From: Paguma larvata
Lineage: Eukaryota > Chordata > Mammalia > Carnivora > Viverridae
Direction of reading: 5' to 3'
DNA: 64,000 nt
Assembly: GCA_030068075.1 (NCBI GenBank)
Contig: CM057826.1
Coordinates: 113,608,746-113,672,745 of the forward strand
Below, piece by piece: positions 34,051 to 47,014 of the stretch. The number at the start of each line of letters is the position of its first letter. Position 1 is the stretch's first letter. Below the pieces are notes generated by a model. It was not told the origin of the DNA. It was given only the letters and a program-made list of their open reading frames with translations, and did not search any database. The position numbers and the translations under genes were made by a program.

Positions 34051-34396
34051 TGTAATTGTTAATTTTAGATGTCAACTTGGGGGGTGTTTGGGGATGAGAT
34101 TAACGCTTAAACTGGTAAACAGATGGCCCCCCATAACATAGGTGGGCCTTATCCAATCAGTTGAAGGCCGGAATGAAACAAAGAGACTAATGTCTCCAAA
34201 CAAAAGAAAATCTCCTAGCAGACTGTTTTCAGACTTCATCTGTACCACCATCTCTCCTGGCCATCTAGCATGCTCGCCTGCTATACTGTTGATTTTGAAC
34301 TTGGCAACCTCCATAATCTTGCAGGAGCCAATTTAACCAGACATTGATTCTATTAGCTCTGAGCTCTGTTTTTCTGGATAACCTTGACTAATATAA
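34051..34396 (+). mobile_element. MLT1-family MaLR LTR
   Basis: Starts TGTAATTGTTAATTTTAGAT and shows the older MLT1 marks: 'tgtcaacttgg', 'ggatgagattaacgc', 'ggtgggccttatccaatcag', 'gttgaaggccggaatgaaac', 'cctccataatcttgcagg', and the end 'ctggataaccttgactaat'. A solo LTR of about 346 bp; no internal region beside it. Confidence 0.8.
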
Positions 34397-35255
34397 AATC
34401 CTAGGGGGGTGGATTCCCATGACCTCTGCCTCCTAATATCCTTACTTTGTGTAACCCAATTCTCTTAAGTAGGAGCAACCCCTGGGATCAGCTTCTGACC
34501 CAGATAATTTATTTAAATCCAATGGAACATCACCCTCCTAACTATATTATGCTCTAAGTCAAAAGTGAAAATTTTCAGATGTAATTCACATCCCTTATTT
34601 AGTCAACTTTGAGTTAATGAAAAGAGAGATTACCCTGGGTTGGCCTAATATAATTGAGTGAACTCTTAAGAGAAAAGGCCTGGGACTTCCAGGAAGTTAA
34701 GACTAAAAGCAGTAATACTAGTCTCTCTCTTTCTTGCATTGCTAGCTTTGAAAAACCAAGCTACACTCAATTCTATAGCCCAAAGGGAATGAAATCTGCA
34801 ACAACCTCAGGGAACTTAAACAGAGATTCTTCCCTTTTTGAGCATTCGGATGACAATGAAATCCTACCTACGTCTTGACCTTGGCCTTGTAAGACCCTGC
34901 AGAGGGTCTGGCTAAGCTGTGCCTGGCCTGCTGATCCTGGAAAGTCTGAAAGGATGCATATATGCTGTTTTAAATACTATGTTTGCTGTACTTTTTTATG
35001 CAGAAAATTAACACACTTGTCATTATCAAAGAGAATTAACAAGTGTTTTTAAAAATATCCCTGTGCTTTGGTTTCTACTAATTTAGTTGTTTTAATTCTG
35101 AAAAGTTGTGGTCAACACAACATATTGAGGGAAAAGGAAACAAAGAATGAAAAATGAAAGAAGTTATATATATAACCCATGTAACCAGGAGCAAGGAAAG
35201 ACTGTAATAGTTTCATATATTTTTGTTTTTGCTTTGGTATTAACATATTTGAATC
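34397..35255. other. Single-copy non-coding stretch between two MaLR LTRs
   Basis: No internal retroviral motif is evident between the two LTRs, which are also in opposite orientation and of different subfamilies, so they are separate insertions. Confidence 0.4.
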
Positions 35256-35642
35256 TGTCCTAGTCCCTTTGGGTTGCTATAATAAAACATCATAGACTAG
35301 AGAGTTTATAAACAACACAAGTTTATTTCTGAGAGTTCTGGAGGCCAGGAACTCCAGGATCGTGTCGCCAGCGGATTCACTCTGAGGGCTGGTAAAAGCT
35401 GGCTTTCGGGCTCACAGGTGGCATCGTCTTTTTGCTGTGTCCTCACACGGTGGAAGGAACAAGGGATTTATCTGGAGCCTCTCTTATAAAAGCACTAATC
35501 CCACTCATGATGACATCCTCATGACCTAATCACAAAAGGTTCCACTTCCTAACGTCATCACACTGGGCATTTGGATTTCAACATGTGAATTTGGCAGGCG
35601 GGGGGTCAGGGGGGGAGCACAAACTTTCAAACCACAGTAGCA
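35256..35642 (-). mobile_element. MLT1A-like MaLR solo LTR
   Basis: The plus strand shows the reversed LTR from TG at 35256 to CA at 35642: 'gggttgctataataaaacat', 'agtttatttctgagagttct', 'gctgtgtcctcacacggtgg', 'ataaaagcactaatcccact', 'cctcatgacctaatcacaaa', 'atttcaacatgtgaatttgg'. Nearly complete at 387 bp. In sense orientation the MaLR polyadenylation region is near 35320. Confidence 0.88.
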
Positions 35643-37404
35643 TATAGATTCTCCTTCTCTTTTCTCTCTCTCAATCCCCTACTACCTAATGTAAGAGTAT
35701 CAGTAATGCTGCATCCCGTATCTCAGTATGTAAGTAATAGAATATGAGAACAGGCTTTGAACTTGAATGGGAGAGGAATGAGTGCTACTGGAGATGGAGA
35801 GTCCATAAAACCTGCATTTCCTTATTTAGGAAGATATTTGTCTTCAATTTTTTATAAAATGAATACAGTTGTAGGTGGGATAATGGCAACATGTTAAGCA
35901 GAAGCGGGGTGGTATTTTTATCTGGATCCTAAATGCAGGTAAAAGGGCAGTATAGATACTGAGTTGACAAAAGGGCACTGTGTCAGAATACAGACTGTCA
36001 CCATGGCACCATCACCAGCAACCCCTCTGAAAAATAGAAAATATATTTCACAGAATGCCCTTTGCCATGCAATCTCTGTTTAGAATTTTCCAGTGAAAGG
36101 AATTCATGTGTTCTTTGGAATGCAAAGTCAAAGAGAAGCTAGCCTTCTTTGGAAGGCTGTGGCAGTCCAAAGCGGTAAGCTTTCAGATCTCCTTACAAGT
36201 CGCCCTTCACACTCATGGTGCGATGCAGATTTCTTCACGATTAGTCACTTTATAGTCACTACAGTCATTGTAGTGATGCAGTATGCCAAGTGTTATAGAT
36301 GCTGTCGTAGTGTTAACCTACTATTTCTAAGTCTCGTATATAAGGGTATATTCAACCTGCATTAAATTTGTACTAAGAACTTTCTTATTTTGTTCAATAA
36401 GACTCTAAACCCCATACTAACAAGGGGCTTTCTTTTCTCTTAGAGGCCAAATAATTAAATAAGCTCATGATTCAATAGAGTTACTGACAATATTTTTGTA
36501 CAGGACTATAATGGAATGTCATCTACAAAGAAAGTAGACACTTTGAGTGATGGCTAAAGATTTGTCAAACTGAAGTTTTTTTCTATGATAAATCACTCTG
36601 GAACTTGAGACAAGTTTGTGCTCATTTATTTTATTTAAGACAAGTTGACTCCATAGGAGGAGAGCTCACAGTCAGAAAGCGTATCTTCTTCAATTGGTCA
36701 AATGTATCAGGCCTTGGAAAGTTCTTCCTCAGCAAGTAGGGCCTTCAGTATTTGTCACAGATCAGTGCTTCTGCCACTCATCTACAGGTGGTCTTGATGA
36801 GGTGTTATTTGGAGGGTAGAATACCGCATAGTTCTATTGCCACACAATAATTCAAACGAGCTACACCAAGGGTATGGGAAGAAAATATAAGGTACCTTTC
36901 TATCTTGCTTAGGGTCTTATTTACTTATTTGTTTTTGTAACTGGTAATGTTATCATTGCCACTTGTTAATATTGCTATTAGAAAATTAAGGTATTCTGTT
37001 TCTAAGTACCCCAAACCAGAAAAGGAAATCTAAATTTGAATGCCATGATGGAAAAAATAAAGATACAATCTTCATGCTAAAAAAAAAAAAAAGTAAGCAG
37101 ATCGTGTTCACTGAGCTTAGTGGTAGAAAACATTTTTGTCCATGCTTCAGAAGGTAGATACAATCCCAATGTGCATGTTTTTGAAACAATGTAAGAAAAC
37201 GAATCTCACCACTTAAGAAAACAGCATGCTTAATTTATGAACACTAAATATTAAAACAAACTAGGTCTTAAAAATGTGGTACATATAAAAGTGCAAAAGA
37301 CTTAAGTTTACAGACTGTTGAATTACCGCAAATGACCCATCCATTCAACCACCATCCAAAAAAACAAAACAAAAAAAACAAAACAAACAAACAAAAAACA
37401 AAAG
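35643..37404. other. Single-copy non-coding stretch with A-rich runs
   Basis: No gene recognised. A short 8-bp inverted repeat with a 5-bp loop lies at 36257-36277. A15 run at 37079-37093; a C/A low-complexity tract at 37357-37402. The 90-codon frame at 36093-36365 has no motif. Confidence 0.35.
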
Positions 37405-37745
37405 TCAGAAGGATCCAAAAGTTTCCCTCACCTTCCTTCCCACTGACTCTGACACCCACAAACTCCCTTAAAAGTAACTATTACCTTGACTAACAATTCT
37501 ATAGATTGATTGTAAATGAAACTCCATAATATATAATCTTTTGTGTCTGGCTTCTTTATCTGTATTACATTAGTAGGGTTTATCCATTTTTTTCTTTTAG
37601 TTCATATTTAAATTGCCTCAAGTATTCCACTGTATAAACATATTACATCTTATTTATCCACTTTAATGTTTATGGGGAAATGATTTGTTTCTAATTTGGA
37701 TCTATTATAAATAGTGCCCTTGTCCTAAACCGTCATAAAACTCAG
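37405..37745 (-). mobile_element. L1M 3' UTR fragment
   Basis: Plus strand in reversed order: 'ttctatagattgattgtaa', 'aatcttttgtgtctggcttc', 'agggtttatccattttttt', 'tattccactgtataaaca', 'cttatttatccactttaatg', 'ctattataaatagtgccc'. Old and non-coding. Confidence 0.7.
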
Positions 37746-38369
37746 TGCCAGAATACTGAGCATAGCTAAAAACATTTTAAGTGATGTAAAGTTGTGTTTT
37801 GCAGGGCTCAGTTCATGCGATATGTAGAGTTTCTCAGTGTCCCTCAGGAAGTCTAGATGTCCCTCAAAAACTCCACAAAGAAGTGTCTAATAGCTAATTG
37901 TCAGTTTCAGTTTCCAATTTGTTAGCAACAAGAAAAACAATCCCCTATGGTCCAGGTTATGGGCAATTTTTAAAATATGGCCTCACAAGAAGAACTGGGG
38001 AAATTACAACTGCTTTGTTCATGACATGATCTCATCACAGATCACTGATCAACACAATGCCCCTTTCTATTTATCCACATCTGTCCGTTTCAAAAATGTG
38101 GTAAGCACCTATGAAAATACCATCTAACATAGAAGTTAGAATATTGGCAATAGCATACATCTACATGTGATTCCTACCCCAAGGAGACTGAAACCCTGCC
38201 TTCCCTCCCTGTGCTAACAAGTATCTGAAACTCTGTGCTCGTCACTCTGATTACTTTTTCATGTAATTTCATCTACATAAAGTTTCCAAAATAATGTTTT
38301 TAATGTTGTATAAAAATGTGCATTTATATTTCAGAACTTATATTTTCATTAAATACTGTTTTCATGGAC

Positions 38370-39130
38370 TTCTGCTTCTGGCCATACTGTAGTCAGTCAG
38401 TGGTACTGGACTAGTCCTTTTGCTTTACATATCTAAAACTGGTCAAAATATTTGAGATAACTGGTTTCAGGTGTTGGACAACAGCCATCCATGACAGCAA
38501 TTCCTCAGAGAAAATAAATTCTTAAGGTAAATTCCTCTCTTGTTCCAGCTTTCTGACCAGGGATAATTTTCTGATGTTGAAGAGGGAGGGAGACTGAACG
38601 AGACCTAGCACAGTGGACCCGATGAGCTACCATGTCAGAGAGGATTTCCTAGCTTCTGAGATGTCTGAAAACTGAGGGGCAGGGCACTTAGGAGAAAGTG
38701 GCACAGAGTAAAGAATCTAGAAGTTTGAGGGGAGGAGTTTCTAAAAAATTATTTGGCCTAGAAATGGGTATGTATATGCAGGACCAGACTTTCTGGGCTT
38801 ACCAGGGAGTAATGCAATGGAGTTAAGAAAAGAATAGAGATAAAAACATAAAATAGTGCTAGAAAATATTTAATTCTGGACCGCCAAGAGTGAACAGACC
38901 TTGTTAATATGCCAGCCATCACCTGAGACACCAAAGAGACCACCTGTTAGAACTAAGGGCCATATCCTAAGGGTAAGGTCTACTGTACTAACAAACTGAA
39001 ACCAAGCCTCATTAAGAATGGCAAGAGAGACAGAAGTGGAGTTGAGTTTTTCCAGATTTGAAGCATCTGGTAGATAAGATAACCCCGAGCCAAGAGGATA
39101 TTTAAGTGTTTTATATATATTCATTACTTC
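38370..39130 (+). mobile_element. Possible L1M 5' UTR relic
   Basis: The block begins 'atggacttctgcttctggcc' and has the moderately G-rich, frame-poor look of an old L1 5' UTR. No ORF1 or ORF2 follows, so the assignment rests on weak resemblance only. Confidence 0.3.
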
Positions 39131-41974
39131 TAAGAGAATTGGAGTAAATGAAATATATGGTGGTCTTAGTACCTCTTACACACGTGGCTAATTGAAGGAT
39201 ATATTAAGTAGATGGTTGGTATAGTGGGTATTTGTTCCCTTGTTTTCCATCATCCATTACCATTATTCTAGTAGCAATACCTTGATGTCCTTTTGAATCA
39301 ATTCACAATTGTTGCAATTTCAATGGGATTACCAAACAAGATACCCTCCCCATCTCTGTGTAAGTAAGAGATTCACATCTCACCTAAGTGAGTTTAGTTG
39401 GATTCTCTATCTCCTAAACCCATTAATCTTAAATGAAGTAATATAAGTACAGAAAACAATCACAGCTAATTTATGTCAACACTGGTGTCCCAACAATAGA
39501 GTCTATTAATTCCTATAGCATATGTCCTCAAAAGTGACCTAATTATCTTATTCTTCTTTTACTTCTGAGTTTGGCTAACTTTTTGTTTCTTCTTTAGATA
39601 ATTAAATCTTCACAAGACTGTGGTTCACTAAAACAAAACAAAATACTCTTCTTATGTAGCCCTGACTTCTTTTCTGCTACTTATAGTCAGAAAACTTTGG
39701 CTAATTAGAAGTTACTGGAAAAGTCTTTAGAGTTCAACGGTCAAGCATTCCACCATTTTGAGTTGTTTTCACCACCTACTTTACAGGATTAAGGGCCCTC
39801 TTCCCCCATCTGTCGTAGTTCCAAGTTTATGTATGAGCTACTCAGTAAGTGATAGGTTTTGGATTTATTCCAGCTGAACCGAATAGAGAAGACACTGACA
39901 GAAGACCCACAAGTGTCTTGGCAACTAATCTTATCTCTGCCTTTAATCTGCCTTTGCCTGAGCTTGGCCTAAGCTCCTCAATCTGGTCCTGCCTCAACAA
40001 GTACATTATGTAACTATGGCAGAGGGTGTAGACATTGATTTCACATATTTTCAAGGGAAAATTAACAAGTTTATTGTGTTATATAGGCACTTCTCATTCA
40101 CCATCTAAAAGTAAAACCCAATTCCAATTCCTCTGTTTTCCAAAGTCTCCAGATTAGAAAAATATCTTTTTATAAGTACTAATTTAGACCAAGCAATAAC
40201 ATGATAACAGAATCACTCTTAGTTGGCTGCCCAAAGAAGGGATTTTTCAATAGGAACAATCTAGCGCTGCAGACATGGTGTGAGTGAGGAGGGCCAATTA
40301 AGGGGTATTTAGCATGGGCATTAGTCAAACCCTTTACGGGCTGATGAGAGAATGTTCAAGGAAAATGGAGAAATGTTCTTACCCTTTGTCTTACTTTCCC
40401 CAGGGTAGAAATTACTGTTCCTTAGTTCCATATATTAACTGCTTTCTTTCAAAGTTTTACAGTATTTAAGAGTCACATTTTCCCTATATGAATGCCTACA
40501 AAGCAGAAAAAGGAAGAAAGTATATTTTCTCATCAAAGAGTCTATCAGCATCTCCATACAATGTATGTTCTCCTCCATTAGGCAAAAAAGCAGTCTATCT
40601 TGTGGATGGGGCAAAAAGACCTATGATATTTGACTTAAGAACTATAGGCACAATCTATTAGTATTTTCTCTTTCTGTAAGGGAGAAAAATTATCAAAGAA
40701 ATGTCTCCGGTTCTATATAAGGTATTGTCCTTTAAGTCTCCCGAATATAATGGCTGCCTATGGCGACTGTTGTTTTTTGTTGTTGTTTTAAATAAATTTT
40801 CTCATACTTTCTCTTTTATAAAATATGTGTGAAATAAAGCTCTTAAGGTCTCTGATCTTATTACTTTCATTCCAAGTTAAAATACTAACACATGATCTAT
40901 TTGAAATATGTGATACAGATCAATGTAGTTGTTCATACAGATTACTGTCCAATTACTATGGCTAATGGGACTTGGCAATGTCTCTGGCAATCCATTTAAT
41001 TTAATTCACACACACTGAGTCAATGAATTCTAAAGGATCTAAATGTTGGAGGCAAAAGTTTAAAGAATTCAATTATTAGAACCATTTAAAGAGAACCTGG
41101 TATTACTCAACATTTACTTCTATCAAACTTCCTAAAAATTGCTTAGTCTTACGTTTCAGATTCCCTCTGTATATAAATGAGTTACAGACGAAACATGCCT
41201 TTCCATGACTGAGCTGGAGGATTTTAACATGAAAACTCTATCGAGGCTTCATTTTTTAAAATCTACCATATTTGTTATGTTCTGAGAGAATATACAAGAC
41301 CTTTCTAAAGTTTGAAGCTGGAAAGGTAACATAATTTTAAAATCTAGACCAATCACTAAATCTATACCTTTTTTAGTAAATCAACTTTTTATAAGAATTT
41401 ACTAAACTGATGTGTCTGTAGAATAGATGGTCAGATATTCACGTTCCGAGGAGGTTCAGTTGATCTGCACACACAAGACCTTATGTTCAATCAATGTTTT
41501 TTTTATGGATCATATTTTAGGAAAGTTCTCTTCCTTCTGCAAAAGAAAGTTTTGACTTCCTGTAATTGAGTTTGTATCATTCTACAAACTTAGAGTAAAG
41601 TGACTTTCTGAAAATATTGCCTTGATTATTTACTGTCATCATGTTAACATTTTATCATCACAGTACTATTCATTTACTTTGGATAAGAGGGACATTTGTC
41701 AGATAGATTATCTAGGTGACTACCTTTATTACTTTATTTGTTTGTATACTTGAAAATAACCCACAAATCTTTACATACTTGGAAAAAGGTCTAAAAATTA
41801 CAAACATTTTATAATCTGAGTATTTTCTTCTGGTTAATTCTGATGTATCACAAAGTTACTATAACTGATAAATCACGGAAGACCAATCCAGTTACCAACA
41901 AATCTATCAAATAAGGATATTTAATGGCAAAGTCAATGATAGTGTATTTGCTTGTTAGAATACTATGTATAGAT
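39131..41974. other. Repeat-poor non-coding stretch
   Basis: About 2.8 kb in which I recognise no interspersed repeat and no gene. AT-rich with many homopolymer runs. This is the longest interval without a named feature, and it lies in the middle of the SINE-free zone. Confidence 0.4.
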
Positions 41975-42115
41975 GGGTATGATGCTCATGCTTAAGAGAG
42001 AAACTAAGAACCCTGCCCAAAATCTTACAAGAAGTGAATGGGTGGAGGCAGGTGCTGACCCAGAGAATCTCACTCTTAAATCTGCACTCTTAAATTCTCA
42101 TGACTGTTCATGTTT
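41975..42115 (-). mobile_element. MIR SINE fragment
   Basis: Reversed MIR: 'gagaaactaagaaccctgcc', 'caaaatcttacaagaagtga', 'atgggtggaggcaggtgctg', 'actcttaaattctcatgact'. Confidence 0.5.
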
Positions 42116-43790
42116 TATCACAGAAAATGACTGTGATGTAATGCAGACCAAAGCAGTTCACTTGTTCATAAAATACATGGACTGACCATCATTGTGGCTG
42201 AAAGACTATCTTTAAGAATCTTTACCAGCAAATGCACAGGATTAAGTCTTTTGGTTCACTGTCAACACAATTTTCCATAGAATGACGAATGCCTTTAATT
42301 AAAGAAACAAAAACTTAAATAGCCTAGAAAGTAGAAGTCAAATATAGTAGAGATATTCTAATATCTCTTTCCTATGGGTGAGAACTCTAGAGCATATTAG
42401 CTTCTAGGGTGTGAGTGTTATCTACATAAAAGAAATGAATAGATTAACCATTCATTTATTACTCCTCACTTGTAGGCCACACATCTACTTTAAAATAACC
42501 ATAACTCTGAAATGTGTACTATTTTATTGCAATTGTATCAGAAACTTCTTTGGTGAATTGACTCAATCTGGGAAAGAGTGAGTGGGAAGATACTTCTGTC
42601 CAACAGGAAGACAAATGTTTAGCTCCTTTCCAAAATATCTCTCACATCAAATGTTTCCAAATACCTTTACTATGTTGAACATTCACAATTCTGCAGAGAG
42701 GATGATGTGGTTTCTTTGTTGGAATTGTTTTTATCTTCTTAGAAAATCACTATGACCAGTCAATTTACAGTAAAACTACCAAACAATCTAATGGAAATGT
42801 TTGAAATGTGGTTTTAATTTTCTTAGATTTAGTGTTTCCATGAAGGTAACAGTGGGGAGAGATTAAGGTAGTAATATCTTTAATAAATTTCATCCTAAAT
42901 GAGAACCTTTATCTCTTTTTCCGCCTCCAAGGAATCAATAATTGTCCCTGGACATCAAATCCCCATTGTTCACAACAGGTCCCTAGATTTCCAGAACTAT
43001 TCTTTGCCTAACTACAACTCGCAGAGGCAAGGCATCCCATTCCTTGAGCGGTGCACCGCATTCTTGACATACTTTTCTTCCCTTTCGGGTCTGAATTATT
43101 CTTAAATCAAAAATTTTAATCACATTGGTGAAGTCCCCTTACTTCACTGGATAAACCTGACATTTTAGTGTTATTTTAAAGCCAAAATTTTTTTTACATG
43201 AATTGTCCTTTTCCTTAGCTTTTTACATCTGACTCTTCTGTGTACTTTTATATTGTTCAATTCAGTTTAATTGCAATATACATTCCAGTGAACTTTAAAA
43301 TGACGTTCGGCACATACATGAAATATGTCATTCTGCAAAACTTGTTTCCCAGAATGGTTCTTTTCAACCAGAAGGGAATATCTGGAATCTTCTTAAGCAT
43401 ATTTAATGCATATTTATGAAGGTATTTAATTAAGATTCTGTTCATACCTTTCCCTATCTACTGGAAACATTAATAAAGTTCTATCTACACATCCACTTTT
43501 AATAAGTATCTATCAGCATTTATATAAACATCTATATAAAAGATGTTAAGTGTTTTACCTCAATTTATTAGGGTATTCACATACTATAGGAAAATGTTTT
43601 AAATTTATTTCCTATTTCTTTCTTGGCACTAAAAGTGACTTTTCAAAAAATAAATACATCTAAATTATTTTCTACATTCTTAACAACCTCAGTAAATTAT
43701 GAGCTCTTGGAATGTAAGGTTAACCACTTCTTACCAAATTTCTACTCCAGCTTTCCAGATTTCTATATAGCAGTTTTGTTTGTTTTTATT
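42116..43790. other. Single-copy non-coding stretch
   Basis: No gene or repeat recognised. Confidence 0.35.
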
Positions 43791-43796
43791 CAAACA

Positions 43797-44020
43797 AAAC
43801 TAGTTAGTTAACTACTAACTAACTAAGTTATTTAACATACTGTATACTCTTGGCTTCAGGAGTGGAACTCAGTGATTCATCTGTTACTTATGAAAGAACC
43901 CCACTGCTCATGCTGAAAAATGCCCTCCATAATGCCAGTCACCATTTAACCCACTCCCCCCGCCTACCCCTTGCAGCAACCCTCAGTTTGTTCTATTTAA
44001 GAGTCTCTTATGATTTGCCA
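43797..44020 (-). mobile_element. Carnivore L1 3' UTR fragment with internal quasi-palindrome
   Basis: Plus strand in reversed order: 'ctagttagttaac', then an extra segment, then 'aacatactgtatactcttgg', 'cttcaggagtggaactcagt', 'tgccctccataatgcc', 'cccgcctaccccttgcagca', 'gtttgttctatttaagagtc'. Compared with 1437-1500 and 44700-44800, about 20 extra bases follow the first GTTAGTTAA and form a perfect inverted repeat with it. Truncated within the 3' UTR; TSD not clear. Confidence 0.75.
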
Positions 44021-44189
44021 GTTTTTTAATGTGACAGACCCTATTTGGTAATTTGTGGAATAATCCCTATAGCTCCAAGAACAGAGACACTATCATTGAG
44101 ATTGTCAATGAGGTGATGATGTTGGTAATAAGATGGTAGGAGGCTATGTATATGGTAATTAAGTGAGAATTATTTCCATACAGATCAAC

Positions 44190-44385
44190 AGGGTTTAACC
44201 CTCACCTCCCGTCACTCAACTAGCTATGTCCCTGAGCAAGTGGGCAGACTCTGTGATCTTCAGTTTCCTCACGTATAACATGTAAATCAGAACAATACCT
44301 ACTTCATAAGGTTTTAAGAAAAATCAACTGACATGATGTTGGAACAAGAGTTATCACAGTGTTTTGCACACTTAATAAATGCTAA
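44190..44385 (+). mobile_element. MIR SINE
   Basis: Forward MIR: 'gtcactcaactagctatgtc', 'cctgagcaagtgggcagact', 'cttcagtttcctcacgtata', 'acaatacctacttcataagg', 'cacacttaataaatgctaat'. The last part is the conserved MIR end. Confidence 0.75.
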
Positions 44386-44689
44386 TCGTTACTTTTTGCT
44401 GCTACTGTTATTATTAGATCTGCTATTTGCATTAGTCAGCTATCAGATAATTTGTGCTGCTAAATACCTTACCTATTTACTTATGTATTTGTTTATCCTT
44501 AAAATCACCCTTTTCATTAACATGCGTACCATAGAAATGTTGAAAATAAAGACAAGCAAAATTGTTAAAAACATTAATAATAGTAATAAAACTTTACATT
44601 TCTACCAACCCCAAATCACTGCTCATCACATTTTCAGCTCCTATCTTTCTGGATTATCTCTATGCAAGGGTGTTCATGTACAGATATAA

Positions 44690-44838
44690 TTTTTTTTTTA
44701 ATTTAAATCCAAGTTAGTTAACACGAAGTGTAATACTGGTTTCTGGAGTAGAATTTAGTGGTTCATCACTTACACATATAACACCCAGTACTCATCCCAA
44801 GAAGTGCCCTCCTTAATGCCCATCACCCATTTAGCCTA
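44690..44838 (-). mobile_element. Carnivore L1 3'-terminal stub
   Basis: T-rich start, then 'aagttagttaacacgaagtg', 'taatactggtttctggagta', 'cacatataacacccagtact', 'gtgccctccttaatgcccat', ending 'cacccatttagcc'. About 150 bp, strongly 5'-truncated. Confidence 0.85.
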
Positions 44839-45309
44839 AAATTCTTTTTCATTAATTAGAGATCATATGGTATACAGTGCTAGGCACATAAGTGAAATAT
44901 ACATCATTCTGCAAAACTTATTTCCCATTTGAATAAATTATAGTCTCTTTGATATCTAGATCACATTCTATTTCTCCCTACTGACCCCAAATATTCTTTG
45001 TAGCTTGCTGTCTACATCAGTATTTCATCTAACACCATAACTAGTATCTGGTTATGTTCCCAACTACTCTTCCAATCAAGTACGATCTTTTCTTCTTTTT
45101 TAAATGACACTGACTCATTTAACAATTGATAACAATCGTATGAGAAATTTTTTCTTTCATTTACTCGTTTTAAAGGCATGTGATTTAGTAGCTATGGTCT
45201 CAAAAGTTACCATAGTAAGACTACCATTCTCAAACAAGACAGGTGACTTACTTTCCAACTCTTTTTAAAATGTTATTACAGATAATATTTGACTGGATAA
45301 ATCTTAGAA

Positions 45310-45475
45310 GATTTTGAAAAATATTTTTAGTCGACACACAAGGTGACACTAGTTCCAGGAGTGCAAAATAGTGATTCAATAAGTTTACACATTATGCTAT
45401 GCCCATCACAAGTGTAGCTACTTTTCGTCACCATACAACACAATTACAATACAGAACCCATGGTGTACCTTAAAA
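45310..45475 (-). mobile_element. L1 3'-terminal fragment, older type
   Basis: Reversed L1 end: 'ggtgacactagttccaggag', 'tgattcaataagtttacaca', 'cccatcacaagtgtagctac', 'gtcaccatacaacacaatta'. Third minus-strand L1 end within 1.7 kb. Confidence 0.7.
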
Positions 45476-46149
45476 ATCCTAAATTATTTAGGTGTTTAGA
45501 TACAAAATATAGATGGGAATTTCCTATTTCCCAGGCCATATGCCTATCTACGTAGACCTAACATTAGCCTTCAGATTATACCAACTCTTGAGAAAAGTAT
45601 TCTAACAGGCCTTGGATGCAATTGAGAAGGCAGAAATGCCAAATCATTATGAAAATATCCACAGAGAGGAGGAGAGAAAGTACCATAATGGGCAAAGGGC
45701 AAACAGATTCTTTCTCTGTTTTTTTAGGACGCTTCCCTTTATGTCTTACTAGTATACAAGGAAGAAAGTTTAGTTATGAATATGAAGAGGCTGGATCATT
45801 GGTTGTATGATTCCTCAAAAGATCTGTAATTCTCTAGAGCAGTAGCCTTTCAATGGATCAAGTACAAGAGCTGAGGCTGACCCATGTGTCAAGGGTCAGA
45901 GTAAAATGAAACAAGTGGTCTTCAAGAAGCAGATATACCACTGCTCAGGAAGTCCAACAGAAGACAACTAGGGAATGGGATATCCTGACCACCTCTTAAG
46001 AGTGTCTAACAGTTAACGAGGTCCAGATTCCCCCCAAATATACAGGCTTACACCATTTCTAATTCCTTTGAACATAATGAAGCCCGAACTAATCAGTAAG
46101 AATATCGAAAAAAATAAATACAAAAAAAGAGAAAACGTGCATGAATCTC

Positions 46150-46735
46150 TGCGTAAAACCCTATCTGACCCAGAAATTCTATTGCTAATTATATACTCAA
46201 CAGAAATACAAATGCATGTTTACCAAAAAACGCTGTTTAAGAATCTTCACAGCAGCAATATTTGAAAGCAAATAATTTTCAAATTTCAAACTAGAAACTA
46301 TCCAAATGACATCAACATTGGAACAGATATTTTTAAGTAATAGCAATACATTCAAATACTAAAAAATGAGAAAGTCCTGAAAATAAATAACTACACTACA
46401 CACAATAGTAATGAACTTCCCAAACATAATAATGAGAAAAAAAATAGATACAAAAGAACACGTACTTTCTGCTTCCATTTATATATAATACAAAACAAGC
46501 AAAGCCAATCTATCCTGTTAGAAGATAGGCTATTTTACCCTCAAGGGAGAGGTTAGCGGTTTGAATAGAGCCCAAGAGGTATCTTGTGGCACTAATAGTA
46601 TTCTGATTCTTCTTGATCTGACTGCTGGTTACATGGGTGTATGGAAATTTATTAAGCTGTACAATTATAGTTTGTGTAAATATATATACACACACACCTA
46701 TGTATTATACTTAAATAAAAAGTGGAAAAAAAAAC
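46150..46735 (+). mobile_element. L1M 3' end
   Basis: Order: 'ctatctgacccagaaattct', 'aatcttcacagcagcaatat', 'actatccaaatgac', 'gaacttcccaaacataataa', 'ctgcttccatttatatataa', 'ttaagctgtacaattatag', and 'tatacttaaataaaaagtgg'. The usual ORF2 tail and 3' UTR of an old L1; no intact frame. Confidence 0.7.
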
Positions 46736-46800
46736 TGTTTTTGCACCCCTCATAGTTCTACGGTTTAGTTATCTACATAAGCAGTTCTTTTATTCAGTAA

Positions 46801-46969
46801 TTTTTAAAATATTTATTTGTTTATTTTTGAGAGAGAGAGAGAGAGAGAGAATCCCACTGCATTGGGCTATGCAGAGCCTAATGTGGGGCTCAAACTCATG
46901 AACTGCAAGATCATAACCTCAGCCAAAAACAAGAGTCACCCTTAAGTGACTGAGCCACCCAGGAGCCCC
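46801..46969 (-). mobile_element. Felid SINEC copy, shortened
   Basis: Starts 'tttttaaaatatttatttgt', has an expanded (GA)n block at 46829-46852 and ends 'gactgagccacccaggagcc'. About 170 bp because part of the middle is missing. TSD not evident. Confidence 0.88.
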
Positions 46970-47014
46970 TTACTAGATAGAGTGGATAGCCCACCAATAG
47001 ACTGTAAAGGACGT

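Noticed and set aside
34051..35642. The two MaLR LTRs as the ends of one provirus
   Set aside because: They are in opposite orientation and of different subfamilies, with no internal sequence between them.
36093..36365. 90-codon frame with a hydrophobic stretch
   Set aside because: The hydrophobic segment is a weak membrane candidate, but codon use is unstructured and there is no splice or start context.
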